The position numbers and the translations under genes were made by a program. Below, one piece after another: positions 55,901-64,000 of a DNA stretch of 64,000 nucleotides; positions within the stretch are counted from its first letter, which is position 1, and each line of letters begins with the position of its first letter. The stretch comes from Mya arenaria. Lineage: Eukaryota; Mollusca; Bivalvia; Myida; Myidae. The stretch spans positions 74,029,546 to 74,093,545 of the forward strand of contig NC_069125.1 in NCBI RefSeq assembly GCF_026914265.1. Direction: 5' to 3'. The notes under the pieces were generated by a model. It was not told where the DNA came from, did not search any database, and saw only the letters and a program-made list of their open reading frames with translations.

Positions 55901-58900
55901 GTTTCTTATTATGAGACATTTTGAATTTTATATGTAAATATGTTTAAATGGTATGATTTTGTACTTTGTTGGTCCATGTCATATAAGAGTTCTGTTCTCT
56001 TACATTAAAATAACACTGATGTGACAAAAGTGAAATACATATTAACTAAAACAGGAAATCATTCCTATGGACAATGATACTGATATAAGCATGTAGTGTT
56101 GTTTTGTTTCAACTCACTTGCTTTTTTAACAAGATGCATACAGAACATGTCAATAAACAAACCTTCTGAGCATAATAGACCGCTCTTGAATTCTTTTTGG
56201 TGTAAAGGGCCAGGTATCCCATGGCAACCCAGGGCTCAGGGGAGGTCTCCGTGGCAGACATCAGCTGGTTTGCAAGTCTACAGAAGGAGGAGATCATGTA
56301 GAAATAGTCCATCTCATGGATGTAAAAGCACTGAGATTTCTTTACATGTTCTAACCCACATGGTGTTATATTTTTAATAGTTCTCAGAAATGTTGGGTTT
56401 TATTCAGTTCGCATCTATCAATAATTCATTTATTGTCAAACAATACCTACAATAAATAAGATAATTTGAGTACCTCTGTAACACGAGCCCTCTTCTCTCC
56501 TTATACAAGAGGTACGCATATATGTCCATGTTGGCAAGATGGAGGGGGTCTATAGCATGGGCCTGAAAGTAACCGAAACAGCAAAACTTTATTACTTTCA
56601 TAAATGTTCAATTTACACTTGATTTGGTGTTCAGGACAGATACCTCAGGCTCAACATGTGCTTACATTGGCAGAGAAATGAGGAGTACCTCAGAATATTT
56701 ATAGGCTCAGGTTCCTCTGTGCAAATATGCCACACATACGAGTGAAGTTCTATTCTAATAGGCCATCTGTACTACTATTCTACAGCAACAATCACTGGTT
56801 TGAAACAATATATTCAAATTTCTCTAACAAAACATTAAAACATTAAAGTTAGAGAGGAAGTGTTTGTTTGGTGTGAAATGGATGGAAACCTGGAACCATA
56901 CAATGCCACATGTATGATAGAAACCTGGATGCCAACGCCACATGTCTGAAGATACAGTATTCATAGAAGGAGTGCCATCTTGGATAAATATTTTCTTTTT
57001 CTACTTTAAAGTTTTTCAGCCTTAGGCGTTCTGGTTTGTTTATGTGTGATTCCTACCCTTTGAAATGCAGTTAGAGCCTGTTTGTAGTGTCCATCGAGGA
57101 AGAGTGCGCGGGCGATGCTGGTCACCATGTACACATTGTCCTTGAGACAGTCGGTCAGATCCAGCCTGAACGTTCTCACCGCGTTCACATAGTCGTTGCT
57201 TGATACCTGGGCATGGCCCCGTATCCACTGTGACAACCTGTACACCATCAACAGATGAATTACTAGATAATGTACAAAAAATGCAAAGTGATGATCAAGA
57301 ATGCTAGATTTCAGTGCACCATATACTACAAGTAGAGGTTGATACAAACTACAAGTCTTTTTTTCAAAATTAGTTATTTTTAGATAACAAGAGCACATAA
57401 TGCTAATGCTCATCTGTATTTTGTTCTGTTTTTGCCACTGGCAAAACTCAACAATTATTAAAAGCAGAGTTATGGGCCTTGCTACACATGTTCATAATGG
57501 CAAAACATTTATCAAGTTTCGTGTGAATACACTGAAGATTTTAGAGTTAGAATTATGGCTAATGTTAACTTGTTTATGTAAATGTGATGACGACAATGCT
57601 AATGCAATCACAAAACTTAGACTTTTTCTTTGAAAAAACAGATGGGTTAAAATATCTGTTGTATATATATTGATTCACAGATTTTGCAAAAAAACAAACA
57701 CAACCCAATCCAAGTCCCTTCCTACCATTCCCGGCAGAATCCCTGTGGTAGAGAGCTGATGATAAGTGAGTGGACGTCTGTTCCCTTCTGCCCTAGACTC
57801 AACAACCCATTGATCGCCTCCAGTGCCAGCGGACATTCTCTGAATGTGTGATAATTGGGCAATCAGTATACATATGTCACAACTACACTAACATCAGAAA
57901 ACAAGAAACTCCCTTCAAAGATGTAACATGACAAGGTTTAATGTAATGAGGCAATTGATAAAAAGATATCAAGCCTAAGACATTTTGGTTTGTCTCAAAA
58001 TGCTGAATGTCACATGTTTAGACACTACCTAAATATTGTTAATGTAATAAGACAGTTAAGTCTCAACAGGTGTAACTGTAAGGAAACAAAACACTATGAT
58101 GCCTTGAAGACATTTACTAGTATTTAGACACACCCATAAAAGAGATCATACATAAAGATAACGCCTTGTAGGCACCATGCAAAACAAAAAAACAAAAAAA
58201 GAACATGATTAATATGTCAAGCACTGTCAGATGGTTTACATTGTCCCTTTAATAAAGCAATATTTAAACAGTCAAAATAAACATATTCAGGTTTATTCAT
58301 TTATCAGAACACCATTGGCCACTACCTCAGGACTTCCTTATAGCTGGTGATGGCGGAGCGGTCCATTCCAGAGCGAATGTAGAGCTTGGCAAGAGCAAGG
58401 TTCACTTTCGCTGTTCGCTGCTTGGTGCTGATACCCTCCAGCTATAAATTAGTGGAATACATTGTGCATAGCACTTGTATACCCTTGAGCTATAGATTAG
58501 TTCAATACATTGTATATCATACCAGTAAACTCTCTAGCTATGAAATAGTGGAATACATTGAACAATGAGCATAACAACGGTATACCCTCCTGCTATAAAA
58601 CTGAACATAACAATGGTGTAACCTTCAACTTTAGAAGAGTGGTGGGTATTTTTTGGAAAATAAATTTATAATAAGAAGACTGGAGAAAATTTCCAAAGCA
58701 TCGTACCACAGACATGGCCTCTTTGTACTGCTTGGAGTAAAGCAAACACTCGTAGATCTTGTACTTCACCTCAACATCTGATGTCAAATCCTGAAAACAG
58801 GACTGGCAAGTTTTATATAATAATTAACTAATTTTTAATATCAAGCATTTTCTTTTCAATGTTTATTATAATATATTTTCTACATGTATATAATGTGTAT

Positions 58901-61900
58901 TGCCATGACAACTGACACTACAAAACAGGGCTTTCTCTAAAAGTGCGCTGTCCGCAATCACAAATGCCCATCTGTTTTTTTTTAGACTACTAGATATAGG
59001 ACTGAATTTAAGTGTACTTTGTTTTAGGCAAAGCTCATAAATAAAAATACTGAAGCAATTTTACATCAAACTTTCATTTGAAAGAACTGCCCCTGTATCA
59101 AAGAATGAAACGAACATTTGTGGTAGAGGGAGGAGCAGCTGTTTTTCCCTTGGTCTTGTTGATAACTTTTTTTAGCAACAAAGCTCTCTTGTAGGTTTCC
59201 TGAAAGATTGAAAATAAATAATATAATAAACTAAATTGTTGGAAAAAGTATTCTGAGATTCCCCCCCCCCCACAAAAAAAAACTGAAAAACAACAGCATG
59301 TTTTTCATCATAAAAAGGGCTAGTGTGTCTTCCTCATAACTGGTAAAAAGGCCCTGCAGTTATATCAATTATTATACCAGGTGTAGCCTGATTGAAGCAC
59401 AATTGAACTTATAATTGACTCTATAAAATTCATTTTTTCTGGAGGCAAATGTTTTCAAGAAGGGTAATTTTTACCCGATTGTGAAGAAGATCCATTAAGA
59501 AGGGGATTTGCGCTGAAATGATGGCGCCAAAAAAGACCCATAAAATTTTCTGGGTTCTAAAATCCTCTCCATTAAAATATTATAAACACCATTTCTAATA
59601 CCACAGTCCCTTAAGCAACATTCAAATCAATAGTTATTTACATCTTTAAAATACTTTAATATCTTATCCCTACCTCTGCCCTGGTATACTCTCCAAGATG
59701 AAACAAAGCATTTGCATTGTAAACAAAACACTGGTATTTTTGTGTGAAGTTTAAAACCTCAGTTTCTGCAGAACTATCACACAATGTCATCACAATACAG
59801 GCCTGAAATAAAACAACAATTATGACAGTCATTTTAAACATGTACGCAAACTAAAATGCAGAGCTCCAGATAAGAAACGTAAAAAACTTTGCAAAAGATC
59901 TGTATTAGAAGAAAGAGATAATGCTGGGTAAAACAAAGTCTTAATAACATTAATATTGACGTATTTATTTGATGCTAAATGCCTCTGAATCCTAAACATT
60001 GAACATGTTGTCATTGTTTTCAGATTTCTGGTCAGGCCCATGTTAGACCATAAGCTACTACATTGACCCTGTAGCACAGGCAGCTGTATCTTCAGCAACA
60101 AAATGAGCGTTGGGGATTCTTTTTTTTATTATTATGACATTTCTTATGTATCCCTGTAACGCTACAACTCTCTACCATTTAACACAGGGCGAAAGAATAT
60201 ATAGTAATATTATGCATCGATGTTGAATTATAATGACCAAATGTTCAATATGTACCCGACAGTGATCTAAACTGGATTTAATTTGCCATTACAGTCGTTA
60301 TTTTCACAGAAATATATTCTGGGTCACTAATTAATACTGTTTTATACATGTACATGTACACAACCTGTCAGATTTGTCCCAGATTTACAGTTATCGGGAT
60401 ACTTGATAAATAATCGACACATGTAAGTGTTTTATGATATCTGAACAAGTTATTTTGGCATAATGATATAAATAAATATGTGTTTAATAGTAGGAAATAA
60501 TATTTTTGAAGAAATTGAAATTTATAACGGAGATAATTTCAAAATTGTGGCCGCGAGGATTCTCTGCGCAAGGACTGTTGCTATGTTTTGCTGGGATGGT
60601 GTAATGAGTCTGGCATAGTAAAAAAAAATCGTCAAAAGACTCATTGACAGCCATTTAGGTGGATTAGTACACAGGGGTTTCTCTCGAAAAAAAAATTTCT
60701 TATATATATTATATAATATATATAAGATTTTTTTTTTCGAGAGAGAAACCCCTGTGGATTAGTACAGTTTAATAAGGGATTCCGAATCAGGGGTAGGTCC
60801 GAATCAGTCGTTTAAATTCACAGGGAAAATATCTGGGAATGATCTGCATATGAAGATTTTTTTACATATATATTGTGTTTGACGCTTTGTTAATGCTTAC
60901 AACAATTTTAGAACTTGTACACATCAAAACTGCCTTTGTGTACATGTTTACAAATATCGCACATGGAACAATTTTACTGACGCACCGGTAATGGAAAAGC
61001 GCTTTGGATGAAACAACGTCAAATAAATAGGTAAATAAGTGGTAAATACTTGTTATTTTGGGGTTTAACAAAAAATGGATATTTACTTGAAAGGATGCTA
61101 GCACCCCACAAAAATATATTGACATTAAATATTGATTTTACATTGAAAATGAAAGTGGGTTATTGCGGGAATTCCGGGTCACATGTTGGGGGCTGTCTCA
61201 AAGTCTAGTGCACTGTATATTGTACAGTAAATAACGTTCTGGTAAACAATTCTACATTCTTGTGTTAAAATATTTGTAGAAAACTCAACTTTCTACAATA
61301 ATATCACTTTTTAGTAGCTAGATAAATTTATAGTGTGTGTTTTAAAGCTGCACTCTCACATAGATACCATTTTTACTACTCTTTTTTAATCTTGGAAACT
61401 TGAAAGAGCAAATTTTTGCATAAATATATCTGCAAACCAATGATATAAGATTGCCGTTAAAAAATTCCGTTCGAAAATTTATGGTTTTATGGCTTAAACC
61501 GTTACTTAGGGTTAACAGTTTAAGAAAAATGCATTAAACATAATTTTTTAATTTAAATATAAAAATCTGTGATCTGATTTCTAGGGATTTTGGACACAAT
61601 TTGCTTGTTCCAAGACATTAAATAAGAATAGTTGTCAATACATTCATTCTGTGAGAGTGCAGCTTTAAGAAGTTTGAACCAAAAATATTTGTCTGAAAGT
61701 TAACTGATAGAAATCATGGCCTTAAGTAAACAGAACATTACTTAAGCCAGTGGTTCAGTGTATGTTACAGTAAACTTTTTCATAAAATTTTAAATGGTGC
61801 TAGATCTTATACTTAATAGTAGAAGCAACTGATGTCCATGAGGTTGTCGGTGTGCAGGGGCAAACCTCGAATTTGGAAATTCAGAGGGGTAGAACTCGTG

Positions 61901-62257
61901 GTTGCAAATTTGTAGCTCATTTTAGTTGGAAATCATCAGTGTGTATATTGTAAGTTATTTAGTGTGTTTTTTTTACTTAATTTCTGGTGACTCTTAATAC
62001 TCTGATTATATTGACATAAAAGGAAACTTAGATGAGTTTAATCATTAAAAAAAAGCCTGGACGGCATTTAGAATGAATTCTGTGTCAGTGTTAGTATGTT
62101 CTAGTGAGGTCGCGAAAATGTATGTCAATTCAGATTACATGTAGCTTAACAAACTTGCATCGTTGAATTAAACTTATACAAATTTACAAACCAACTGTTT
62201 TAGATCCTGATACAGTTCAAGATCATGAAGTTGTTTAATATAGTCGAAATACTGCAT
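46940..62257 (-). CDS. ANAPC7: ANAPC7 (APC7), anaphase-promoting complex TPR subunit
   Basis: Sixteen exons in coding order: 62257-62192, 59802-59674, 59199-59116, 58790-58707, 58441-58326, 57839-57726, 57237-57057, 56562-56474, 56277-56163, 55756-55615, 51630-51536, 50331-50287, 49878-49766, 48763-48647, 47402-47294 and 46993-46940. They give 550 residues with all phases consistent. Family stretches in order are FTQKYQCFVYNANALFH, EVKYKIYECLLYSKQYKEA, KLYIRSGMDRSAITSYKEVL, CPLALEAINGLLSLG, AHAIDPLHLANMDIYAYLLY, EPWVAMGYLALY, VEGLLLKATAFLEV and DHQEALDQYSKALG. These are TPR helices. The C-terminus is acidic (DFDGSDVESTWSDDLG), as in human APC7. APC7 is a scaffold subunit of the APC/C ubiquitin ligase and helps bind activators. 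Exon 1 encodes 22 residues, the same length as human exon 1 from memory. Exon 12 is only 45 nt. Confidence 0.93.
47615..48640 (-). mobile_element. Pearl-like element, CGACTATTCG-type 3' end, running up to ANAPC7 exon 14
   Basis: The plus strand starts AAACAAGAGCTGTCGTAAGA, then CAGCGCGCTCGAC, the complement of the 3' hairpin end of that family. The tandem core has units of about 130 bp: CCTAGGGGCCCAAAACACAA, CTCTATAAACTCTTCCTATA, CAAGTTTGGTCAAAATATGT and CCCTTACTTGAGTTATT. The core continues past a MITE (48224-48569) to about 48620, some 25 bp from the exon 14 donor. No 5' terminus was found, so the element seems truncated there. Confidence 0.72.
48224..48569. mobile_element. 346-bp MITE with TTA target duplication (Harbinger-like)
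   Basis: TTA at 48221-48223 and 48570-48572 flanks an element starting GGCCTAAACAAAAAATA and ending ATTATTTTTTTTTGGCC. A 3-bp TTA/TAA duplication with GG-CC ends is the habit of PIF/Harbinger elements. It interrupts the tandem core at 47615-48640, so it is the younger insertion. Phrases GGGTAACCCGACCCTACC and CCCTACCTAACTTTCC near the two ends are alike in direct orientation. Confidence 0.65.
49189..50000. repeat. Duplicated segment of about 110 bp in adjoining ANAPC7 introns
   Basis: ATGTATCATACACTAC, GTTAAAGGAATACATAG, GTGTTACCAATTTG and TTTACCATTTGACAGTTTCA occur at 49189-49300 and again, slightly changed, at 49903-50000. Exon 13 (49766-49878) lies between the copies. Either a local duplication or two copies of a short dispersed repeat. 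Confidence 0.7.
50480..51240 (-). mobile_element. tRNA-derived SINE (V-SINE-like) with a 15-copy internal VNTR
   Basis: On the minus strand the head (51236-51180) has GGGGCTGGAGTGGTCC (A-box region) and GTGGGTTCGTGCCCCAC (B box). The body follows (CTTTCTCATGGCCTTTC), then CTGGTTTCTGCCCAGGAAAC, which fits the central domain I recall from mollusc V-SINEs. That part is repeated as 15 units of 42 bp (50520-51165). The tail (50519-50480) reads AAATCAGCTTTCATCCTTCC, then TTACAATCGAGCTAAAAATA. Because 42 is a multiple of three, both strands show long open frames of 14-residue repeats; these are not genes. It lies in ANAPC7 intron 11, between exons 11 and 12. Confidence 0.85.
52039..55190. mobile_element. 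3.15-kb inverted-repeat DNA element with recurring CCCCTGTGCACC motif
   Basis: A 21-bp perfect inverted repeat beginning TGCTTTTCAAAATAATG lies at 52044-52064 and 55165-55185, with a few more matching bases outside it. GTAC-ATG flanks both ends, a possible worn target duplication. GTCCCCTGTGCACC or its core occurs at 52222, 52608, 52773, 54312 and 54639, and inverted at 53137. Between about 53270 and 53900 is a broken, very basic coding remnant rich in Lys, Arg, Glu and Gln (KEKEKLKKQRQRRNKMKQ; SMAWASTINRLVKNAI). I do not recognise the protein family. It lies in ANAPC7 intron 10. Confidence 0.65.
57387..57625 (-). mobile_element. Pearl-like 3' end fragment in ANAPC7 intron 6
   Basis: The plus strand starts AACAAGAGCACATAATGC, then TAATGCTCAT, the complement of a hairpin followed by GTGCTCTTGTT, the terminal form seen in the other pearl-like elements. 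CAAGTTTCGTGTGAATACAC and GATGACGACAATGC follow. No second terminus found. Confidence 0.55.
60672..60754. mobile_element. 83-bp perfect hairpin element with 12-13 bp target duplication
   Basis: CAGGGGTTTCTCTCGAAAAA at the left is the complement of the right end (TTTTTCGAGAGAGAAACC then CCTG). The middle is self-complementary TATATA sequence, so the strand folds into one stem with almost no loop. TGGATTAGTACA flanks both sides (60660-60671 and 60755-60766). Confidence 0.85.
61346..61664. mobile_element. 319-bp MITE with TTAA target duplication
   Basis: TTAA at 61342-61345 and 61665-61668 flanks perfect 15-bp terminal inverted repeats AGCTGCACTCTCACA / TGTGAGAGTGCAGCT. No coding sequence. The pattern fits Kolobok or piggyBac mobilisation. 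In ANAPC7 intron 1. Confidence 0.85.
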
Positions 62258-62467
62258 TTTCAGATTATTTTTCTGTTTTGAACCTCTGTATCACTAAAGC
62301 GCTTTGTGGTGCATTGCAGTAAAACCCGTACGCCTCCGGCCCAACTGTGCCAACGCTCGATTTCTTGGGCGCCCCGATTTCCTTATGAGGGGGGAAATCG
62401 ATCAGTGTAGCCTGGGCGAGTGAGAGCTTTTGAAGCGAGATTTATTATTTATGCTTTAAGTTGGCAA
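62258..62467 (-). promoter_or_regulatory. Probable ANAPC7 5' UTR and promoter
   Basis: The most GC-rich stretch near the gene start (GTACGCCTCCGGCCCAACTG, GGGCGCCCCGATTTCC), upstream of the start codon at 62257. CGATTTCC and GGAAATCG form a short inverted repeat at 62378-62400. Transcription start not determined. Confidence 0.4.
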
Positions 62468-62489
62468 GGGGGGGAGGGGGGGGGGGGGG
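62468..62489. repeat. G-run, possible quadruplex
   Basis: 21 of 22 bases are G on the plus strand, about 210 bp upstream of the ANAPC7 start codon. On the transcribed orientation of ANAPC7 this is a C-run. Confidence 0.8.
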
Positions 62490-62689
62490 TGATAATTCTA
62501 ACAATTTCTAGTCCGAAATACTGCATTCTGAGCGTAATATATAACCTTTTTTAACTTATATTGCAGTAAAAGGTCTTGGATGGTGGTACCCTTTTTCTAG
62601 GACTATAGACAGAAGGTTTTGGGTTAGTTTTTGTTTGGATTAGTTCAAAGGCATACAATGAGTGTCAAACTAATTGGAAAGAGTAGGAC

Positions 62690-63060
62690 ACACATGCGAA
62701 AATAGCATTTGTCTACGAAAATAGCCCGGAACATTACAGTACAGTATAGAAAAATGATTTTATGATGATTTTTTATTTCTTTTTTTAGTTAGTTTGAAAG
62801 TTTTTTTTTGTTTTTTTAAAAAATAGCCTATTTCTGCGACATTAGCCTGTTTTCGCGAAAATAGCATTGGACTATGAAAATAGCCTGCTATATATATCAC
62901 TATATTGAATAAACCAGAGATTTATTTATATATTTAATTTTATTTTAACGGAACATTATAGAAAAATGATTTTAGGATGATTGTTTTTCCTTTTTAGTGA
63001 GTTTGAAAGATGTTTTTAAAAATGGCCTATTTCTGCGACACTAGCCTATTTCCCCGATTT
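62690..63060 (+). repeat. Two diverged units with GGAACATTA and AGCCTATTTCTGCGACA phrases
   Basis: GGAACATTACAGTA, GAAAAATGATTTTATGATGA, AGTTTGAAAG and AATAGCCTATTTCTGCGACA at 62729-62850 recur at about 62950-63050, roughly 215 bp later. AAAATAGC words repeat in between. A small tandem duplication or a repeat-family scrap. Confidence 0.7.
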
Positions 63061-64000
63061 TTTTATATTATATATACACTAGATGTATGGAGTTGAAACC
63101 AGGTGTATTCGTGTCAGGTTATATAAGAGGTGGTGTGAAATATGGCCTGTACTTTTACGTATAGCATCAGGTGAGGTTCTAAAGGCGTTTTGCGATTTTT
63201 TACTATAAAAAATGCACTTGTAAGCTCACTAATACTCATGTTACAACTTGCAATTATATATTATAGTGTCAACTCAATTTGGTCGTGCTGCCGTATGTCA
63301 TTTTTGAAGAAATGTTTTGCATTTTCAATATCATAATGTCCCATTTGCCACATTTTAGTAGGCGGAGTCTCTCATATCTTCTGCAAAATCTGGGAGTACA
63401 TTTTGTATGATGGTAATTGGTCCCAGGCAAAATGTTAAGAAATATGGATAAATCAGCTATCATTTTGTAAATCTTGAGTTGCTTTTTGAATAAGAAGCAC
63501 CAGGAAGGGGTCGGTTGAACTATAGGTAATAGTTAGAACATGTGTTAAATTTTAACCATTAAGGGTGAAGCGAGTGAAGCGATTAAACTTTTCTTAGTCA
63601 TAAAGATTTTATATCATATTTTCTGACTTAGATAATAAGGTTTACTTATGATGGCATGTCTGTTAAGATGTTGAACTGCATTTCATATTGATTGAGCGGG
63701 ATCACTTAATGAAGGCCAGTGGGCGATCTCATTGACTAGAAATGTAGGTTATAATTTAAACAGCAAAAATGGATGGAGTTTTAGTGATTTAGTTGGTAAT
63801 ATTTACATGCCAATTTACCCTTAGTAATGACATGCACTCAATACTCCAGAGGCTGAGAGCTACGAGCTCCTCCCTTGGGGTATGATTCGTTGGACGATGT
63901 TACCCGAGCTAAGGGGACAAGCACAGAGCCTCGGCGCCCTCCATTTATTCAGGACTGGCCCCTCTTTAATACTTTTTTTTTCTCGGTTGTATAGCCTTTG
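63061..64000. other. Right-hand edge, no gene recognised
   Basis: AGGGTGAAGCGAGTGAAGCGA at 63564 is a short repeated word also hinted at near 55378 (GGAGCGAGCAAATGTAGCGA). The minus-strand frame 63463-63269 has no motif. The last 150 bases are more GC-rich, but nothing is identifiable. Confidence 0.35.

Larger units (their letters stand above)
59803..62191 (-). other. ANAPC7 intron 1
   Basis: A long first intron of about 2.4 kb. It holds a fold-back element (60672-60754) and a TTAA MITE (61346-61664). No other exon was seen. The minus-strand frame 60101-59829 has no motif. Confidence 0.6.

Noticed and set aside
59829-60101. Possible upstream ANAPC7 exon in the minus frame
   Set aside because: The sequence does not resemble APC7; the fitting first exon is at 62192-62257.

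Overview
The window is nuclear DNA from an invertebrate animal, most likely a bivalve mollusc. It is AT-rich and split by spliceosomal introns. Its mobile DNA looks bivalve-like: pearl-type elements with tandem cores, a V-SINE-like element, and a LINE that ends in a short CTGTT microsatellite. All five host genes have recognisable animal orthologues. Family assignments rest on remembered protein sequences. Splice sites were placed by eye and checked for phase continuity across every exon.

Genes, left to right. (1) 5887-14016, +: the 3' eight exons of a TBC1D10/EPI64-type Rab GTPase-activating protein; its first exons lie outside the window or were not found. (2) 18050-27364, +: a complete ten-exon CFAP119 (CCDC189) gene of 330 codons. 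(3) 29399-35267, +: a complete eight-exon TMX2 gene of 279 codons. (4) 45106-42452, -: a complete three-exon MTFP1 (MTP18) gene of 175 codons, with a GC-AG first intron. (5) 62257-46940, -: a complete sixteen-exon ANAPC7 (APC7) gene of 550 codons. The first three genes run on the plus strand and the last two on the minus strand. The five do not form a pathway. They are housekeeping or ciliary genes that happen to be neighbours.

Mobile and repeated DNA fills most of the rest. At 690-5121 is a broken LINE with a whole ORF1, and at 17062-17870 a 3' scrap of a relative. A 2.4-kb minisatellite with a 29-bp unit sits in a TBC1D10 intron. Several pearl-like/Helentron-like elements share one terminal grammar: a T-run then AGCTC at the 5' end, a tandem core, and a GC hairpin then CTCTTGTTT at the 3' end. 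There are MITEs with TTAA, TTA, 8-bp and 9-bp target duplications. Two are near-perfect fold-back hairpins flanked by 10-13 bp direct repeats. A tRNA-derived SINE in ANAPC7 has its central part amplified to 15 copies of 42 bp. A 3.1-kb inverted-repeat element in an ANAPC7 intron carries a recurring CCCCTGTGCACC motif. A candidate hammerhead ribozyme core of the Penelope-like type lies at about 6068-6120.

The best leads for something undescribed are the shared grammar of the pearl-like families, the SINE with an internal VNTR, the hairpin elements with long target duplications, the inverted-repeat insertion about 70 bp upstream of the TMX2 start codon, and the CCCCTGTGCACC element.
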